Of a stretch of 64,000 bases of DNA, positions 24,056 through 35,600 are shown one piece after another. Both the position numbers and the translations under genes were made by a program. The notes under the pieces were generated by a model, which worked only from the letters and a program-made list of their open reading frames with translations, ran no database searches and was not told the DNA's origin. The DNA lies in NCBI GenBank assembly GCA_911728455.2, contig OU452232.1:1647501-1711500 (forward strand). The letters are read 5' to 3'. How positions within the stretch are numbered: position 1 is the stretch's first letter; each line of letters begins with the position of its first letter. This DNA is from Marthasterias glacialis. Its lineage: Eukaryota > Echinodermata > Asteroidea > Forcipulatida > Asteriidae.

Positions 24056-27000
24056 ATGGATAAATGGTTAGAAGTAGGCAAGGATATGGGTCTGAGTGGG
24101 CAAGGCCTGGTAGATTTTGTGAGGGAGAGAGAGTCAGCGGCTAGGGAGGATAGGAAGCAGATGTTAGAACTGAAGCGAGAAGAGAGAGAAATAGTAGAGA
24201 TGCAGTTAAAGGTAAAACAATTAGAGGCATCGGAAGGCGAGGTAAGTGGCACAGGTATTGGAAAGAAGCCAAAAACCAGTTGTAGGACACCAAAATTACC
24301 TATTTTTCATGATGACAAAGATGATTTGGACGCTTACATTCAAAGATTTGAGAGATATGCTCTATCTGCAGGATGGAAGCAAGAGAACTGGGCAGTCAAT
24401 TTGAGTGCGTTGCTAACAGGTAAGGCCTTATTTACATATTCCAGACTTGCAGTACATGAAGCGGATGATTATGATGCTGTCAAGACTGCTCTTTTCAAGC
24501 AATACAATTTGACGGAAGATGGGTTTCGAGCTAAATTTCGTGTAGCTAAACCAGAGCAAGTAGAATCAGCTATTCAATTTGCCGCACGTATCGAAAATTA
24601 TTTTGATAGGTGGATACATCTAGCTCAGATTAAAGAGAACTTTGCTGGACTTAAGAATCTAATCCTCAAAGAACAGTTTATTAATGGTTGTGGTCAGGAA
24701 CTTGCTATCTTTTTGAAAGAAAGGAAACCAGAGACTCTCAATGGCATGGCCCAGTTAGCAGAGAAGTTCATAGAGGCAAGAGGCTCTACTTTCGGTGTAG
24801 TCAACCAACAGATGCAATTGAGTGATAAGAGACAGTCGCATCAAGCCGTACACTCTAGTACGAGAAGACCAGAAATGAGCAACCGTCAGCAACAAAGAGA
24901 AAAGACACTAGGTCCATACCGACAACAGCGACCAGTGTTTCAACCCATCACAGAACGAATATGTTACCTATGCAAAAAGAAGGGTCACATCGCGAGGGAT
25001 TGCCGGTATCGACCATCCTATCGACCATCTCAGGTGACTAAAGCGTCAAGCATGTTGACAAGTGGGCATAACACCTACAACCACGAAGGATCTCCAAGCG
25101 ACAACCTGACAGATTGTAACTTGCAGAATAACTCAGGCGGTAAGTGCTCTTGTAGTCATAAGGGTTCGACTGAAACTGTTGCCTGCATGGTTACCAATAG
25201 AACAAGCAACCTTCAAAACTGTTGTAGACAGAATGATCAGGTTATTTTACAATGTGGTCATACTCTTCCTATCATGAGTGCTGCATGTCGTGGTCAAGGA
25301 CATTTAGGTATGCCGGTAATGACAGGTAAAATAGGAAACACCAAGGTATCAGTTCTTAGAGACAGTGGATGTAGTGGTATTGTTGTAAGACGTTCATTAA
25401 TTCCTGATGACCAACTTACGGGGGAACAGAGGGTCTGCGTCCTTATTGATGGCACCGTCAGGAAAGTGCCAGTTGCTGATATTAATGTTAACACTCCCTT
25501 TTTCACTGGCAGAGTACAGGCTCTTTGTATGCAAAAACCCGTGTATGATTTAATCCTGGGTAATATCACAGGGGTACGAGAACCATCAGATCCCGATCCA
25601 AGTTGGAGAGGAGAGGAAATGGAGGATCACTTGGAGGGAAATAGCACCACTCATCAGCCTGAAATCACCTCAGCTGTTCAGACTAGGGCTCAACGAGAGA
25701 GAGAGGGTAAGCCAAAACCATGTCTAAAGGTGCCGAGTATTATGACTGATTTTGTCACCACCGAAGAACTTCAGGATGAACAACAAAAAGATGAGAGTCT
25801 AAGACGATGTAGGGAACTTGCCGCTGAAGGACTTGAGAAAGTAACTAAGCAGGGGAACACATCCATCTTCCTCTTTCAGAGAGGTATTATGTATCGACAG
25901 TTCCATTCTCCTAAGGTTGAGCACAATAACATCTTTCATCAAGTAGTTGTTCCTTTTAGATTTCGGTCACAAGTCATGAAGCTAGCACATGAATCTCTAC
26001 TTGGAGGACACCAAGGTGTGCAGAAAACTACCGACAGAGTGATGACTAGTTTCTTTTGGCCTGGCATTCAATCTGACATCAAGCGATTCATCCGATCCTG
26101 TGACATCTGTCAACGTACCTTTCCCAAAGGAAGAGTTACCAGAGTCCCACTGGGGAATATGCCACTCATCGAAACACCATTCCAAAGGGTAGCAGTGGAC
26201 ATTGTGGGACCAATTTTTCCATCTACAGACAAGGGCAATAAGTACATACTTACTATCGTCGATTATGCGACAAGGTACCCTGAGGCTGTGGCACTGAAGA
26301 ACATCGAAACCACAACAGTAGCGGAAGCATTGGTGGATGTGTTTAGTCGTGTAGGTGTCCCACGGGAAGTATTGAGTGACCAAGGGACCCAGTTCACTTC
26401 AAGCTTAATGCGTGAGGTAAGCAGATTATTATCCATCAAGCAATTAACCACCACACCGTACCATCCGGCCTGCAATGGTTTAGTTGAGAGGTTTAACGGC
26501 ACACTAAAACAAATGCTCAGAAAGATGTCCGCTGAAAGACCCAAGGACTGGGACCGTTATCTTGCAGCTCTACTTTTTGCATATCGAGAAGCACCACAAG
26601 CAAGCTTAGGTTTTGCGCCATTTGAATTGATTTATGGCAGAACTGTGCGTGGGCCCATGTCTATTTTGAAAGAGTTGTGGACAGGTCAAGTTGAAGAGCC
26701 AGAAGTTAGGACTACTTACCAGTATGTTTTAGACCTAAGAAAACGACTGGAAGATACATGTACCATGGCTCAAGAACAGCTTAAGAAAGCCAAAGTACGA
26801 CAGAAAAAGTACTACAACCAGAGAAGCAGAGACAGAAGCTTCAGAGTTGGAGATTATGTTCTTCTTCTTCTACCCACGGATTCCAACAAGCTCCTTTTAC
26901 AATGGAAAGGTCCTTTTCCTGTAGTTTCCAAGGTGAGTCGTACAGATTACCAGATTCAGATTAATGATAAAGCTCGAACCTTCCATGCTAATCTTCTTAA

Positions 27001-28582
27001 GCTCTATGTCTACCGTAATTCACAGACTCAGAAACTGCCTGATAATGAGCAAAAAGACAACGTAGAGGTAGTGAACGCAGCACTGGTAGATGATGAACCT
27101 CATGACAGTGATCAACCAGAATCAGATGAACTCCTTATCTCCCCAGCATTAACACCTAGACAAACCATTGCAGATGTATCGGTAAGTAAAGATTTGACCG
27201 GTAGACAGTCAGTAGAGGTAGAGGAATTGTTATCCCAGTTTTCAGATGTGATAACTGATATGCCAGGAAGAACAACACTAGGAGAGCACGAGATTAGACT
27301 AACTTCTGATGAACCAATTAGACTCAAACCATATCCCTTACCTTTCGCACTGCGAGGCACTTTCAATGATGAGATTTCAGAGATGCAGAAGTTAGGTGTT
27401 ATCGAATCATGTGATTCGCCCTATTCATCACCTGTTGTATTAGTGACCAAGAAGGATGGGAGTATGAGATTTTGCATTGATTTTAGGGCACTAAATAGGA
27501 TATCAGTTTTCGATGCGGAGCCTATACCAGACCCCGAAGAGATTTTTGCCAAACTGTCACAGGACAAATACTTTAGTAAGTTAGACCTAACTAAAGGATA
27601 TTGGCAGGTACCATTGAAAAAGGAGTCTCGACCGCTTACAGCTTTTATTACCCCTCATGGCTTATTTCAATTCTGTATGATGCCTTTTGGACTTGTGAAT
27701 GCTCCTGCTACTTTCAGTAGAATCATGAGAAGGATGCTGCAAGGTCTCAAGAACACCGATAATTTCATCGATGACATACTAGTTCACACAGCTACATGGG
27801 AAGGACATCTGGAGGCACTGACCGAGCTTTTCCAGAGACTGAGATCAGGCAGACTGAATGCGAAGCCCAGTAAGTGCAAGATTGGGTTTAATTCTCTTGA
27901 CTTTTTGGGTCACGTTGTGAGTAATAGTCTGATGAAACCTCAGCCTGACAAGTTGCAAAGCATTAGAGAGGCAAAACGACCAGAAACCAAGAAACAGCTG
28001 CGCTCATTTCTGGGCCTCGCAGGATACTACCGCCGATTCATCCCCAACTTTGCTGCAATAGCAGTCCCATTAACGGATCTCACCAAGAAAAAGGAGCCGA
28101 ATCACGTTAAGTGGGATGAAAGTCAGGAAATCGCCTTTGGTACCTTGAAGAACAAACTCACCATAGCTCCTATCTTACAGTTGCCAGATTGCTCAAAAAC
28201 CTTCACCCTTAGAACTGACGCGTCCAATTTGGGTATTGGCGCTGTTCTTCTTCAGGAACGAGACGAGGAAGATGGTCTATTTCCAGTAGCCTACGCCAGT
28301 CGAAAACTCCTCCCGAGAGAAACGGCGTACGCAACCATCGAGAAAGAGTGCTTAGCTGTTGTATGGGGGATACAGAAATTTGACACGTATCTCTACGGGC
28401 AAGAATTCACTTTGCAGACTGACCACCAGTCCCTGATACACCTACAACGAGCAAAGATGGCCAACTCGCGAGTGATGCGCTGGGCGCTAGCTCTTCAACC
28501 TTACAGGTTCCGAATTGAGTCAATCAAAGGAGTTGATAATGTCGGAGCTGATTTCCTTAGCCGGAACAGTACAGAAGATTAA
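24056..28582 (+). CDS. gag-pol: Gag-Pol polyprotein, Gmr1-like (PR-INT-RT-RH order)
   Basis: The polyprotein has 1508 residues. I start at 24056 because that ATG lies in a strong Kozak context (caccATGg); the frame is open a little upstream, without an earlier ATG. Residues ~25-60 are charged and probably coiled-coil. Capsid follows, with a SCAN-like segment at about 155-242. A CCHC knuckle (C303, C306, H311, C316) would bind RNA. The protease has DSG at 436-438. The integrase has H645/H652/C682/C685 and the catalytic triad D715, D775, E811 (35 residues between the last two), then a GPY/F module (WKGPFPV, ~950). RT follows, with D1177 and FIDD (D1239, D1240), then RNase H (D1388, E1431, D1456). 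There is no stop, frameshift or missing catalytic residue. Gag and Pol share one frame, so their ratio must be set by processing or another route. It encodes capsid assembly, cDNA synthesis and integration. Confidence 0.95.
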   Translation: MDKWLEVGKDMGLSGQGLVDFVRERESAAREDRKQMLELKREEREIVEMQLKVKQLEASEGEVSGTGIGKKPKTSCRTPKLPIFHDDKDDLDAYIQRFERYALSAGWKQENWAVNLSALLTGKALFTYSRLAVHEADDYDAVKTALFKQYNLTEDGFRAKFRVAKPEQVESAIQFAARIENYFDRWIHLAQIKENFAGLKNLILKEQFINGCGQELAIFLKERKPETLNGMAQLAEKFIEARGSTFGVVNQQMQLSDKRQSHQAVHSSTRRPEMSNRQQQREKTLGPYRQQRPVFQPITERICYLCKKKGHIARDCRYRPSYRPSQVTKASSMLTSGHNTYNHEGSPSDNLTDCNLQNNSGGKCSCSHKGSTETVACMVTNRTSNLQNCCRQNDQVILQCGHTLPIMSAACRGQGHLGMPVMTGKIGNTKVSVLRDSGCSGIVVRRSLIPDDQLTGEQRVCVLIDGTVRKVPVADINVNTPFFTGRVQALCMQKPVYDLILGNITGVREPSDPDPSWRGEEMEDHLEGNSTTHQPEITSAVQTRAQREREGKPKPCLKVPSIMTDFVTTEELQDEQQKDESLRRCRELAAEGLEKVTKQGNTSIFLFQRGIMYRQFHSPKVEHNNIFHQVVVPFRFRSQVMKLAHESLLGGHQGVQKTTDRVMTSFFWPGIQSDIKRFIRSCDICQRTFPKGRVTRVPLGNMPLIETPFQRVAVDIVGPIFPSTDKGNKYILTIVDYATRYPEAVALKNIETTTVAEALVDVFSRVGVPREVLSDQGTQFTSSLMREVSRLLSIKQLTTTPYHPACNGLVERFNGTLKQMLRKMSAERPKDWDRYLAALLFAYREAPQASLGFAPFELIYGRTVRGPMSILKELWTGQVEEPEVRTTYQYVLDLRKRLEDTCTMAQEQLKKAKVRQKKYYNQRSRDRSFRVGDYVLLLLPTDSNKLLLQWKGPFPVVSKVSRTDYQIQINDKARTFHANLLKLYVYRNSQTQKLPDNEQKDNVEVVNAALVDDEPHDSDQPESDELLISPALTPRQTIADVSVSKDLTGRQSVEVEELLSQFSDVITDMPGRTTLGEHEIRLTSDEPIRLKPYPLPFALRGTFNDEISEMQKLGVIESCDSPYSSPVVLVTKKDGSMRFCIDFRALNRISVFDAEPIPDPEEIFAKLSQDKYFSKLDLTKGYWQVPLKKESRPLTAFITPHGLFQFCMMPFGLVNAPATFSRIMRRMLQGLKNTDNFIDDILVHTATWEGHLEALTELFQRLRSGRLNAKPSKCKIGFNSLDFLGHVVSNSLMKPQPDKLQSIREAKRPETKKQLRSFLGLAGYYRRFIPNFAAIAVPLTDLTKKKEPNHVKWDESQEIAFGTLKNKLTIAPILQLPDCSKTFTLRTDASNLGIGAVLLQERDEEDGLFPVAYASRKLLPRETAYATIEKECLAVVWGIQKFDTYLYGQEFTLQTDHQSLIHLQRAKMANSRVMRWALALQPYRFRIESIKGVDNVGADFLSRNSTED

Positions 28583-28656
28583 GGTAACCCCGACACCAGG
28601 GAGTAAGTGATAAGGCTTCTGTGATGAAAATGCATTTTTTTTAATACATTTTTTTT

Positions 28657-28671
28657 AAAGAGGGGGTGAAA
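28657..28671 (+). other. polypurine tract
   Basis: AAAGAGGGGGTGAAA directly precedes the 3' LTR and is preceded by T-runs (about 28635-28656). It would prime plus-strand DNA. Its last four bases, GAAA, also precede the 5' LTR at 22057-22060, which bears on how the cDNA end was made. Confidence 0.85.
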
Positions 28672-30359
28672 TGTCACAGAGAAACTATTTTTCTTTATAT
28701 ATATATATATACCTTTTTGCATATTCAGTAGTTCGTATAAATATTCTTGTGATCTGTGCCAGCAGTACGAATAATGTATAATTAAACCAACGCCCTAACC
28801 AACAATGCTATGGCTGGCTGAAGCTGTGGAGATGGTAACAATAGGGTTCAGTAGTCAAGGAATGTGAAGAGCTGGGGCACCCAGATTTAGTCTTGCATAT
28901 TCATTAGCCTACTTTGTATTAGAAAAGGATGTGAGGTAAAAAGGTGAGTGCATGGGGTATAGGTGTATTGTGAAGATGTAAATAGATGCACAATTTGAGG
29001 ATTTCTCTAGTTGGGGTATGTACATAGTGGTTTCTTATAGTTAGTTGTCTCCAAGATCTCTGTCTGTGAAGACTGCCTTACACTCAGCTCTGCTGCCGCA
29101 ACATTTTTTATTGAGAGTAATACAGGCTCTTAATTGTAGTCAATGCGAGCAACCAGGCTTGTATTTGCTGTTGCAAGTATCTTTTAAAATGGTTTAGAGT
29201 GTTATTAGGGTGATTTTTCCCCTACCATCTGTAAACTTTTGGCAAGAGAGGAGACAAGTCTGGAGACGGATCGAAAACCACGGCTTTGGTTCTGGGCCAC
29301 TACTTTATGTTGGGGCACCCCTTTTGTGGTGAAGTTCATCCTACACTTCAAAATTGTTTGAGGGTAAACATTTTAACACCACACTTCGGAGGCAGTGAAT
29401 GAACTCAGCGATGTACATGTACATGTGTAACACAGCCTCGCGATAATGCAACTGAATAATCCAAGGGGGAGATGTCTACTTTCTGCCACTTCGCCTTTTC
29501 TTCACATGGATGGAGTAGCCAACAATTTAGCTTGATGATTGGTGGTTGTGGTAACATTTAAATCTGAATTGGTTTAGGATTGTAAAAAGAGTGCCTAGTA
29601 TCGTTAATTGTAAAACTATCTGTATTTTGTAAGAGCCTGACTCGAGAGTGCAGGCTAAAACTAAATATTGAGGGGAGGTTCACCTCAATGTAGCTGTGAT
29701 TTGTTTTTCTACTGTTGCGTGGTGCTTTTAAAACAGTGGAAAGGTGTTGGGTAAGACTTAGACTGTTCCACTATAAACGTACTATTTTGAGGTAGCCCAA
29801 ATAGAACTATTTGTGATAACTGTGTATTTTGCTTCAAAGCTGTTGCTAGTGTGCCTGAGTGGCAAGACCCTTAGTGAGAACGCAATCTTATTTGATAACT
29901 TGAGAATTGTGAAATTTGGTCTTAGTGACGTCAATTTAGTCTTAGTGACTTTTGGGCCTTAGTGGCCTTGCTTTTAGTCTGAGTGACTCTTGGTCTTAGT
30001 GACTGTGATTTTGGGCCTTAGTGACCTGACCTTTTGCCTTACTGGCTTATTCCCCTTTTTGGGAGTTAACATTTCGATAGTTGTCCTTGTGACATAGCAA
30101 CAAGTTTTTATGGACTAAATTTAATCATTATTGTACAGAGAACTTGGTACCTGTGTCCGTATTGAAACAAGTAAAGCCCACAATAGTTAAACTCAACTTA
30201 ATGTTTTTATGATCGATTTGTATGTACTTGTAGAAGGGATTGTTTTGATGTGAGACATAGTAGAAATTAAATTTGTGTAAAAAGGAATAAGTTGTTGGAG
30301 TGAACCTTTTATTGGTGTAAGTTGAATCCTTATATTGAGCAGGTTAAAAAGTTCTGACA
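28672..30359 (+). repeat. 3' LTR of the Gmr1-like element
   Basis: This is 1688 bp, with no difference from the 5' LTR found by eye. It ends TTCTGACA, followed by CTAAGGATGAAC, which resumes the interrupted satellite unit. Short minus-strand ORFs at the LTR end are chance. Confidence 0.95.
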
Positions 30360-32667
30360 CTAAGGATGAACAAATTTTCCTACTAGAATGAAACCTGAAG
30401 AGGTTTGAGCTAACAGCAAACTTGTGTACTTTCATTCTCATCTAACATGACGGCTAGACAAACGATGACCAAACATCTCCAAAACCAAATGATACCTGAA
30501 GAGGTTTGAGTTAGCAGTGAACTTGTTTAAAATCGTTTAAACCTAACCTGATGGCTGGACGAGCGATGATCAAATATTCCTACTTAAGATGATACCTGAA
30601 GACATTTGAGTTAACAATGAACTTGTGTATTTTCAAACCAATCTAACAAGGAGGATGGACGAATAATGAACAAACATTCACAGTATCCTTACTTCATGCT
30701 TGATGGGAGTGAGACTTCTTTTCTTACCTTACACTTAAGAGAAACTGCAAAGTTTCTCACTTCTTTGGAACTGTGACATCTATCTTTGCTGGCTGCGTTG
30801 CATCCATGTCGTGGTTATAGCTTCTCGAACAGTTAACCCTCTACAAGCTTCAGTTTGTTTTTGGTCAGTAACTACCTTCCGAGACACTGCAGATAAAAAG
30901 ATGTATCAAGTACATGGTTATCAGGCAAAGTCATGGCTACACATTTCAATATAAAGTGCATATTTACGGTGATCACCATAAACAAAACAAGGGTAATGTC
31001 CTCGCCTAACTGCAACCATTTCTGACTGCAGTCTCCCGTTGAAAGGGTTGAATTTTGATGTCAACTTGTGCAATTTCATTCTAACCTAATACGGTGGCCA
31101 GACAATTGATGAACAAACATTCCTAACTAAGATGATACCTGAAGAGGTTGGAGTTAACAGTGAACGTGTAAAAATCCAATCTAACTTAACATGATGACTG
31201 GAAGAACAATAAACAAATATCCCCAATTAAAATGAAACCTAAAGAAGTTTAGTAAGCAGTGAACTCTTCTAATTTCAATCTAACCTAACAGGATGGCCCG
31301 AAAAAAATGAAAGATGCCAGTTTAACAGTTACCTCGTTTAGGCTACTTTCAATCAAACCTGATAAGATGGCTTGACGAACGATGAACAAACATTTCAAAC
31401 TGATATGCTACCTAAAGAGGTTTCAATTAACAGTGAACTTGTGTAATTTCAATCTATCCTAACCAGATGGCTGCAAGAACGATGAACGATCATTCCAAAC
31501 TCAATTGACACCAGGAAAGGTTTGAGTTAACAGTCAACTTGTGTAATTTCATTCTAACCTAACATGATCACTTTACGAAAGATGAATAAACATTCCAGAC
31601 TAAAATGATTTGAGTTAATGGTAAACTAGTGTAATTCTGATCTAACCTAACCTGATGGCCAGACGAATTATGAACAAACCCTCCAAAGTAAAATGATACC
31701 TGAAGAGGTTTGAGCTATCAACAAACTCGTGTATTTTCATTGTCAAGTAACATGTTGGCTGGACGAACAATAAACATTCCCAACTACAATGATACCTGAA
31801 GAGGTTTGAGTTAACAGTGATCTTGTGTAGGTCTTATCTAACCTAACAATATGGCTCAACGAACGATGAACAGACATTTCAAACTTATATACTAACTAAA
31901 GAGGTTTCAGTTAACAGTGAACTTGTGTAATTTCAATCTATCTTAACCAGATGGCTGCACGAATGATGAACAAATATTCCCAACTAAATGAAGAGGTTTG
32001 AGCAAACAGCGAATTTGTGTACTTTCATTCTAACCTAACATGAGGGTTGGACTAACGATGAACAAGCATTCCAAAACAAAATGGTACCTTAAGAAGTTTG
32101 AGTTAACAGAAAACTTGTGAAACTTTTTCTAACCTAACATGAGGTCTGGTCTAACGATGAACAAACATTCCCAAAACAAAACGATACCCGAGTAGGTTTT
32201 AGTTAAAAGGTGAACTTGTGTAATTTCAATCTAACCTAACGAGATGGATGGACTAAGGATGAACAAATTTTCCTACTAGAATGAAACCTGAAGAGGTTTG
32301 AGCTAACAGCAAACTTGTGTACTTTCATTCTCATCTAACATGACGGCTAGACAAACGATGACCAAACATCTCCAAAACCAAATGATACCTGAAGAGGTTT
32401 GAGTTAGCAGTGAACTTGTTTAAAATCGTTTAAACCTAACCTGATGGCTGGACGAGCGATGATCAAATATTCCTACTTAAGATGATACCTGAAGACATTT
32501 GAGTTAACAATGAACTTGTGTATTTTCAAACCAATCTAACAAGGAGGATGGACGAATAATGAACAAACATTCACAGTATCCTTACTTCATGCTTGATGGG
32601 AGTGAGACTTCTTTTCTTACCTTACACTTAAGAGAAACTGCAAAGTTTCTCACTTCTTTGGAACTGT
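30360..32667. repeat. 1893-bp higher-order array, remaining ~1.2 copies
   Basis: The unit interrupted at 22056 resumes here. The next CTAAGG site is at 32253, exactly 1893 bp after 30360. The first mismatch to other copies is at 32668 (A for G), followed by clusters of changes, so homogenisation ends there. Removing the transposon leaves about 12.2 kb, or roughly 6.5 units. Confidence 0.95.
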
Positions 32668-35600
32668 AACATCTATCTTTGCTGGCTGCGTTGCATCCAT
32701 GTCGTGGTTATAGTTTCTCTAAAAGTTAAACCTCTACAAGCTTCAGTTGGTTTTTGGTCAGTAGCTACCTTCCATGACACTGCAGATAAAAAGATGTATC
32801 AAGTACATGGTTATCAGGCAAAGTCATGGTTACACATTTCAATATCAAGTGCATATTTTTGGTGATCACCATAAACAAATCGAGGGTAATGTCCTCTCTT
32901 GACTGCAACCATTTAGGACTGCAGTCTCCTGTTGAAAGGGTTGAATTTTGATGTCAGCTTGTGCAATTTCATTCTAACCTAATACGGTGTCCAGACAATT
33001 GATGAACAAACATTCCTAACTTAGATGATACCTGAAGAGGTTGGAGTTAACAGTGAACTTGTAAAAATCCTATCTAATTTAACATGATGACTGGAAGAAC
33101 AATGAACAAATATCTCTAACCAAAATTATACCTAAAGAAGTTTAGTTAGCAGTGAGCTCGTGTAATTTCAATCCAACCTAACAGGATGGCTCGAAGAAAA
33201 TTAAAGATGCAAGTTTAACTTTTAGCTTGTTTACTTTCAATCAAACCTGACAAGATGGCTTGACGAACGATAAACAAACATTTCAAACTGATATGCTACC
33301 TAAAGAGGTTTCAGTTAACAATGAACTTGTGTAATTTGAATCTATCCTAATCAGATAGCAGGAAGAACGATGAACGAACGGTCCAAAATCAACTGATACC
33401 AGGAGAGGTTTGAGTTAACAGTCAACTTGCGTAATTTCATTCTAACCTAACAAGATTGCTTGACAATCAATGAACAAACATTCCGAACTAAGACAATACC
33501 TGATGAGGTTTGAGTTAACAGTGAAGATGATACCTGAAGAGGTTGTAGTTAACGGTTAGCTTGTGTAATTTCATTTGAACCTAACATGAGTGAGATTTGA
33601 GTGAACAGTGTTTTCAATCTAACATAACTGGATGGCTTAACGATCGATGCACAAACGTTCCAAACTAAAATGATACCTGAAGAGGTTTGAGTTAGCAGTC
33701 AACTAGTGTAAGTTTCTTCTTACCTAACATAACAATATGGCTGAATAATTTATGAACAAACATTCCTGACTAAAATGATACCTAAAGAAGTTTTAGTTAT
33801 AACAGTGAACTTGTGTACTTTCATTCTGACCTAACATGATAGCTGGAAGAACAATGAAGATGTCAGTTTTACAGTTAACTTGTCTACTTTCAATGAAACT
33901 AGACAAGATGGCCAAACGAACGAAGACAAAAATTTCCCAACTCACATGCAACCTGAAGAGGCTTGAATTAACAGTCAACTTGTGTAACTTAATTCTAACC
34001 TAACAATATTGCAATGAACAAACATTCACAATTAAAATGATACCTGAAGAGGTTTGAGTTAACAGTAATTTCAGTCTAACCAAACATGATGGCTGGACGA
34101 ACGATGAAAAAGTATTTCCAACTAAGATGATACCAAATGAAGGTTGCCTTAGCAGTTAACTTGTGTAATTTCATTCTAACCTAAACAAATGGCTGGACGA
34201 ACAGTGAACAAACATTCCAAACTAAAATGCTACCTGAAGAGGTTTGAGTTAACAGTGAACTTGAGTAATTTCAATCTTACCTAATAAGATGGCAGGACAA
34301 ACGATGAACAAACATTCCCAACTAAGAAGATACCTGAAGAGGTTTGAGGTCAAAGTGAACTTCAGTAAATTCAATCTAACCTAACATGATGGCTGGACGA
34401 ACGATCATCAAACATTCCCTACTAAGATGATACCTTAAGAGGTTTGAGTTAACAGTCAACTTGTGTAATTCCAATCTAATATAACATGATGGGTGGATGA
34501 ACGATGAACAAACATTCCAAACTAAAAAGTAACCTGAAGAGGTTTCAGCTAACAGTCAACTTGTGTATTTTAATTCTAACCTAGCATGATGGCTGGATGA
34601 ACGATAAACAAATATTACCAATTAAAATGATACCTGAAGAGGTTTCCGTTAACAGTGAACTTGAATGCTGAAGGAACGATGAACAAACATTCCCAACTAA
34701 GATGCTACCTGAAGAGGTTTGAGTTAACAGTGAACTTGAATAACTTCAATTTAACCTAACATGAAGGCTTGACAAACGACGAACAAACATTTCCAAAACA
34801 AAATGATACCAAAGAAGTTTGAGTTACTAATGACTTGTGTAATTTCAATCTAACCTAACCTTCTTTTCTTACCTTACACTTAATAGAAACTTCAAGGCTT
34901 CTCACTTCCTTTGCAACTGTGATGTATATCTTTAGTGGCAGCTTTTCATCCATGTCGTCGTTTTAGTTTTCACTAAAAGTTAGCCCTCTGCAAGCTTCTC
35001 ATCAGTTTACTGTTGGTCAGTAGTTACCTTTGATGACACTGCAGATAGACAGATATAACAAGTACATGGTTATCAGAGAACATCATGGTTACACAGCTAA
35101 GATGATACCTACTGCTGTTTGTGTTAATAGTGAACTTTTGTATTTTCAATCCATCCTATCAAGATGGCTGGACGAACAGCGAACAAACATTCCAAACTAA
35201 AATGATACATGGAGAGGTAAGAGTTAACATTGAACTTGTGTAATTTCATTCTAACCTAACATGATGACTGGTCGATTAATGGACAAACATTCCCAATTAA
35301 AATGATACCTTAACAGATTTAAGTTAACAGTGATCTTGTGTAATTTCATTCTAACCTAACATGATGGCTGGGCGACAATGAACAAACATTCCCAGATAAG
35401 ATGCTACCTGAGGAGGTTTGAATTAACAATTAACTTGTGTAATTTCATTCTAACCTAACATGATGGCCAGACGAATGATGAACAAGTATTCCCAATTAAG
35501 ATGATACCAAATGAGGTTTGCGTTAACAGTGGACTTATGTAATTAAATTCTAACCTACCAACTTGGCTAGACGAACTGTGAACAAACATTCCAAACTTAA

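Larger units (their letters stand above)
22057..30359 (+). mobile_element. full-length Gmr1-like Ty3/Gypsy retrotransposon
   Basis: Two 1688-bp LTRs, indistinguishable by eye, flank a primer site, one long gag-pol frame and a purine tract. The pol order is protease, integrase, RT, RNase H, as in Ty1/Copia, although the RT and integrase (GPY/F module) are Gypsy-like. This combination defines the Gmr1 group. Everything needed for autonomous movement appears present: intact LTRs, intact catalytic residues, no stop or frameshift. The element interrupts copy 6 of the 1893-bp array between ATGGAC and TAAGG. Identical LTRs imply a recent insertion. The bases at 22057-22060 (GAAA) match those preceding the 3' LTR, and no 4-6 bp target-site duplication is visible. 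Confidence 0.95.

Noticed and set aside
25294..26544. Minus-strand ORFs of 91-128 codons inside gag-pol
   Set aside because: They are antisense shadows of a long conserved coding frame, with no recognisable domain.
30193..30441. 82-codon minus-strand ORF at the 3' LTR edge
   Set aside because: It runs from satellite into the LTR across the insertion junction, so it cannot be an evolved gene.
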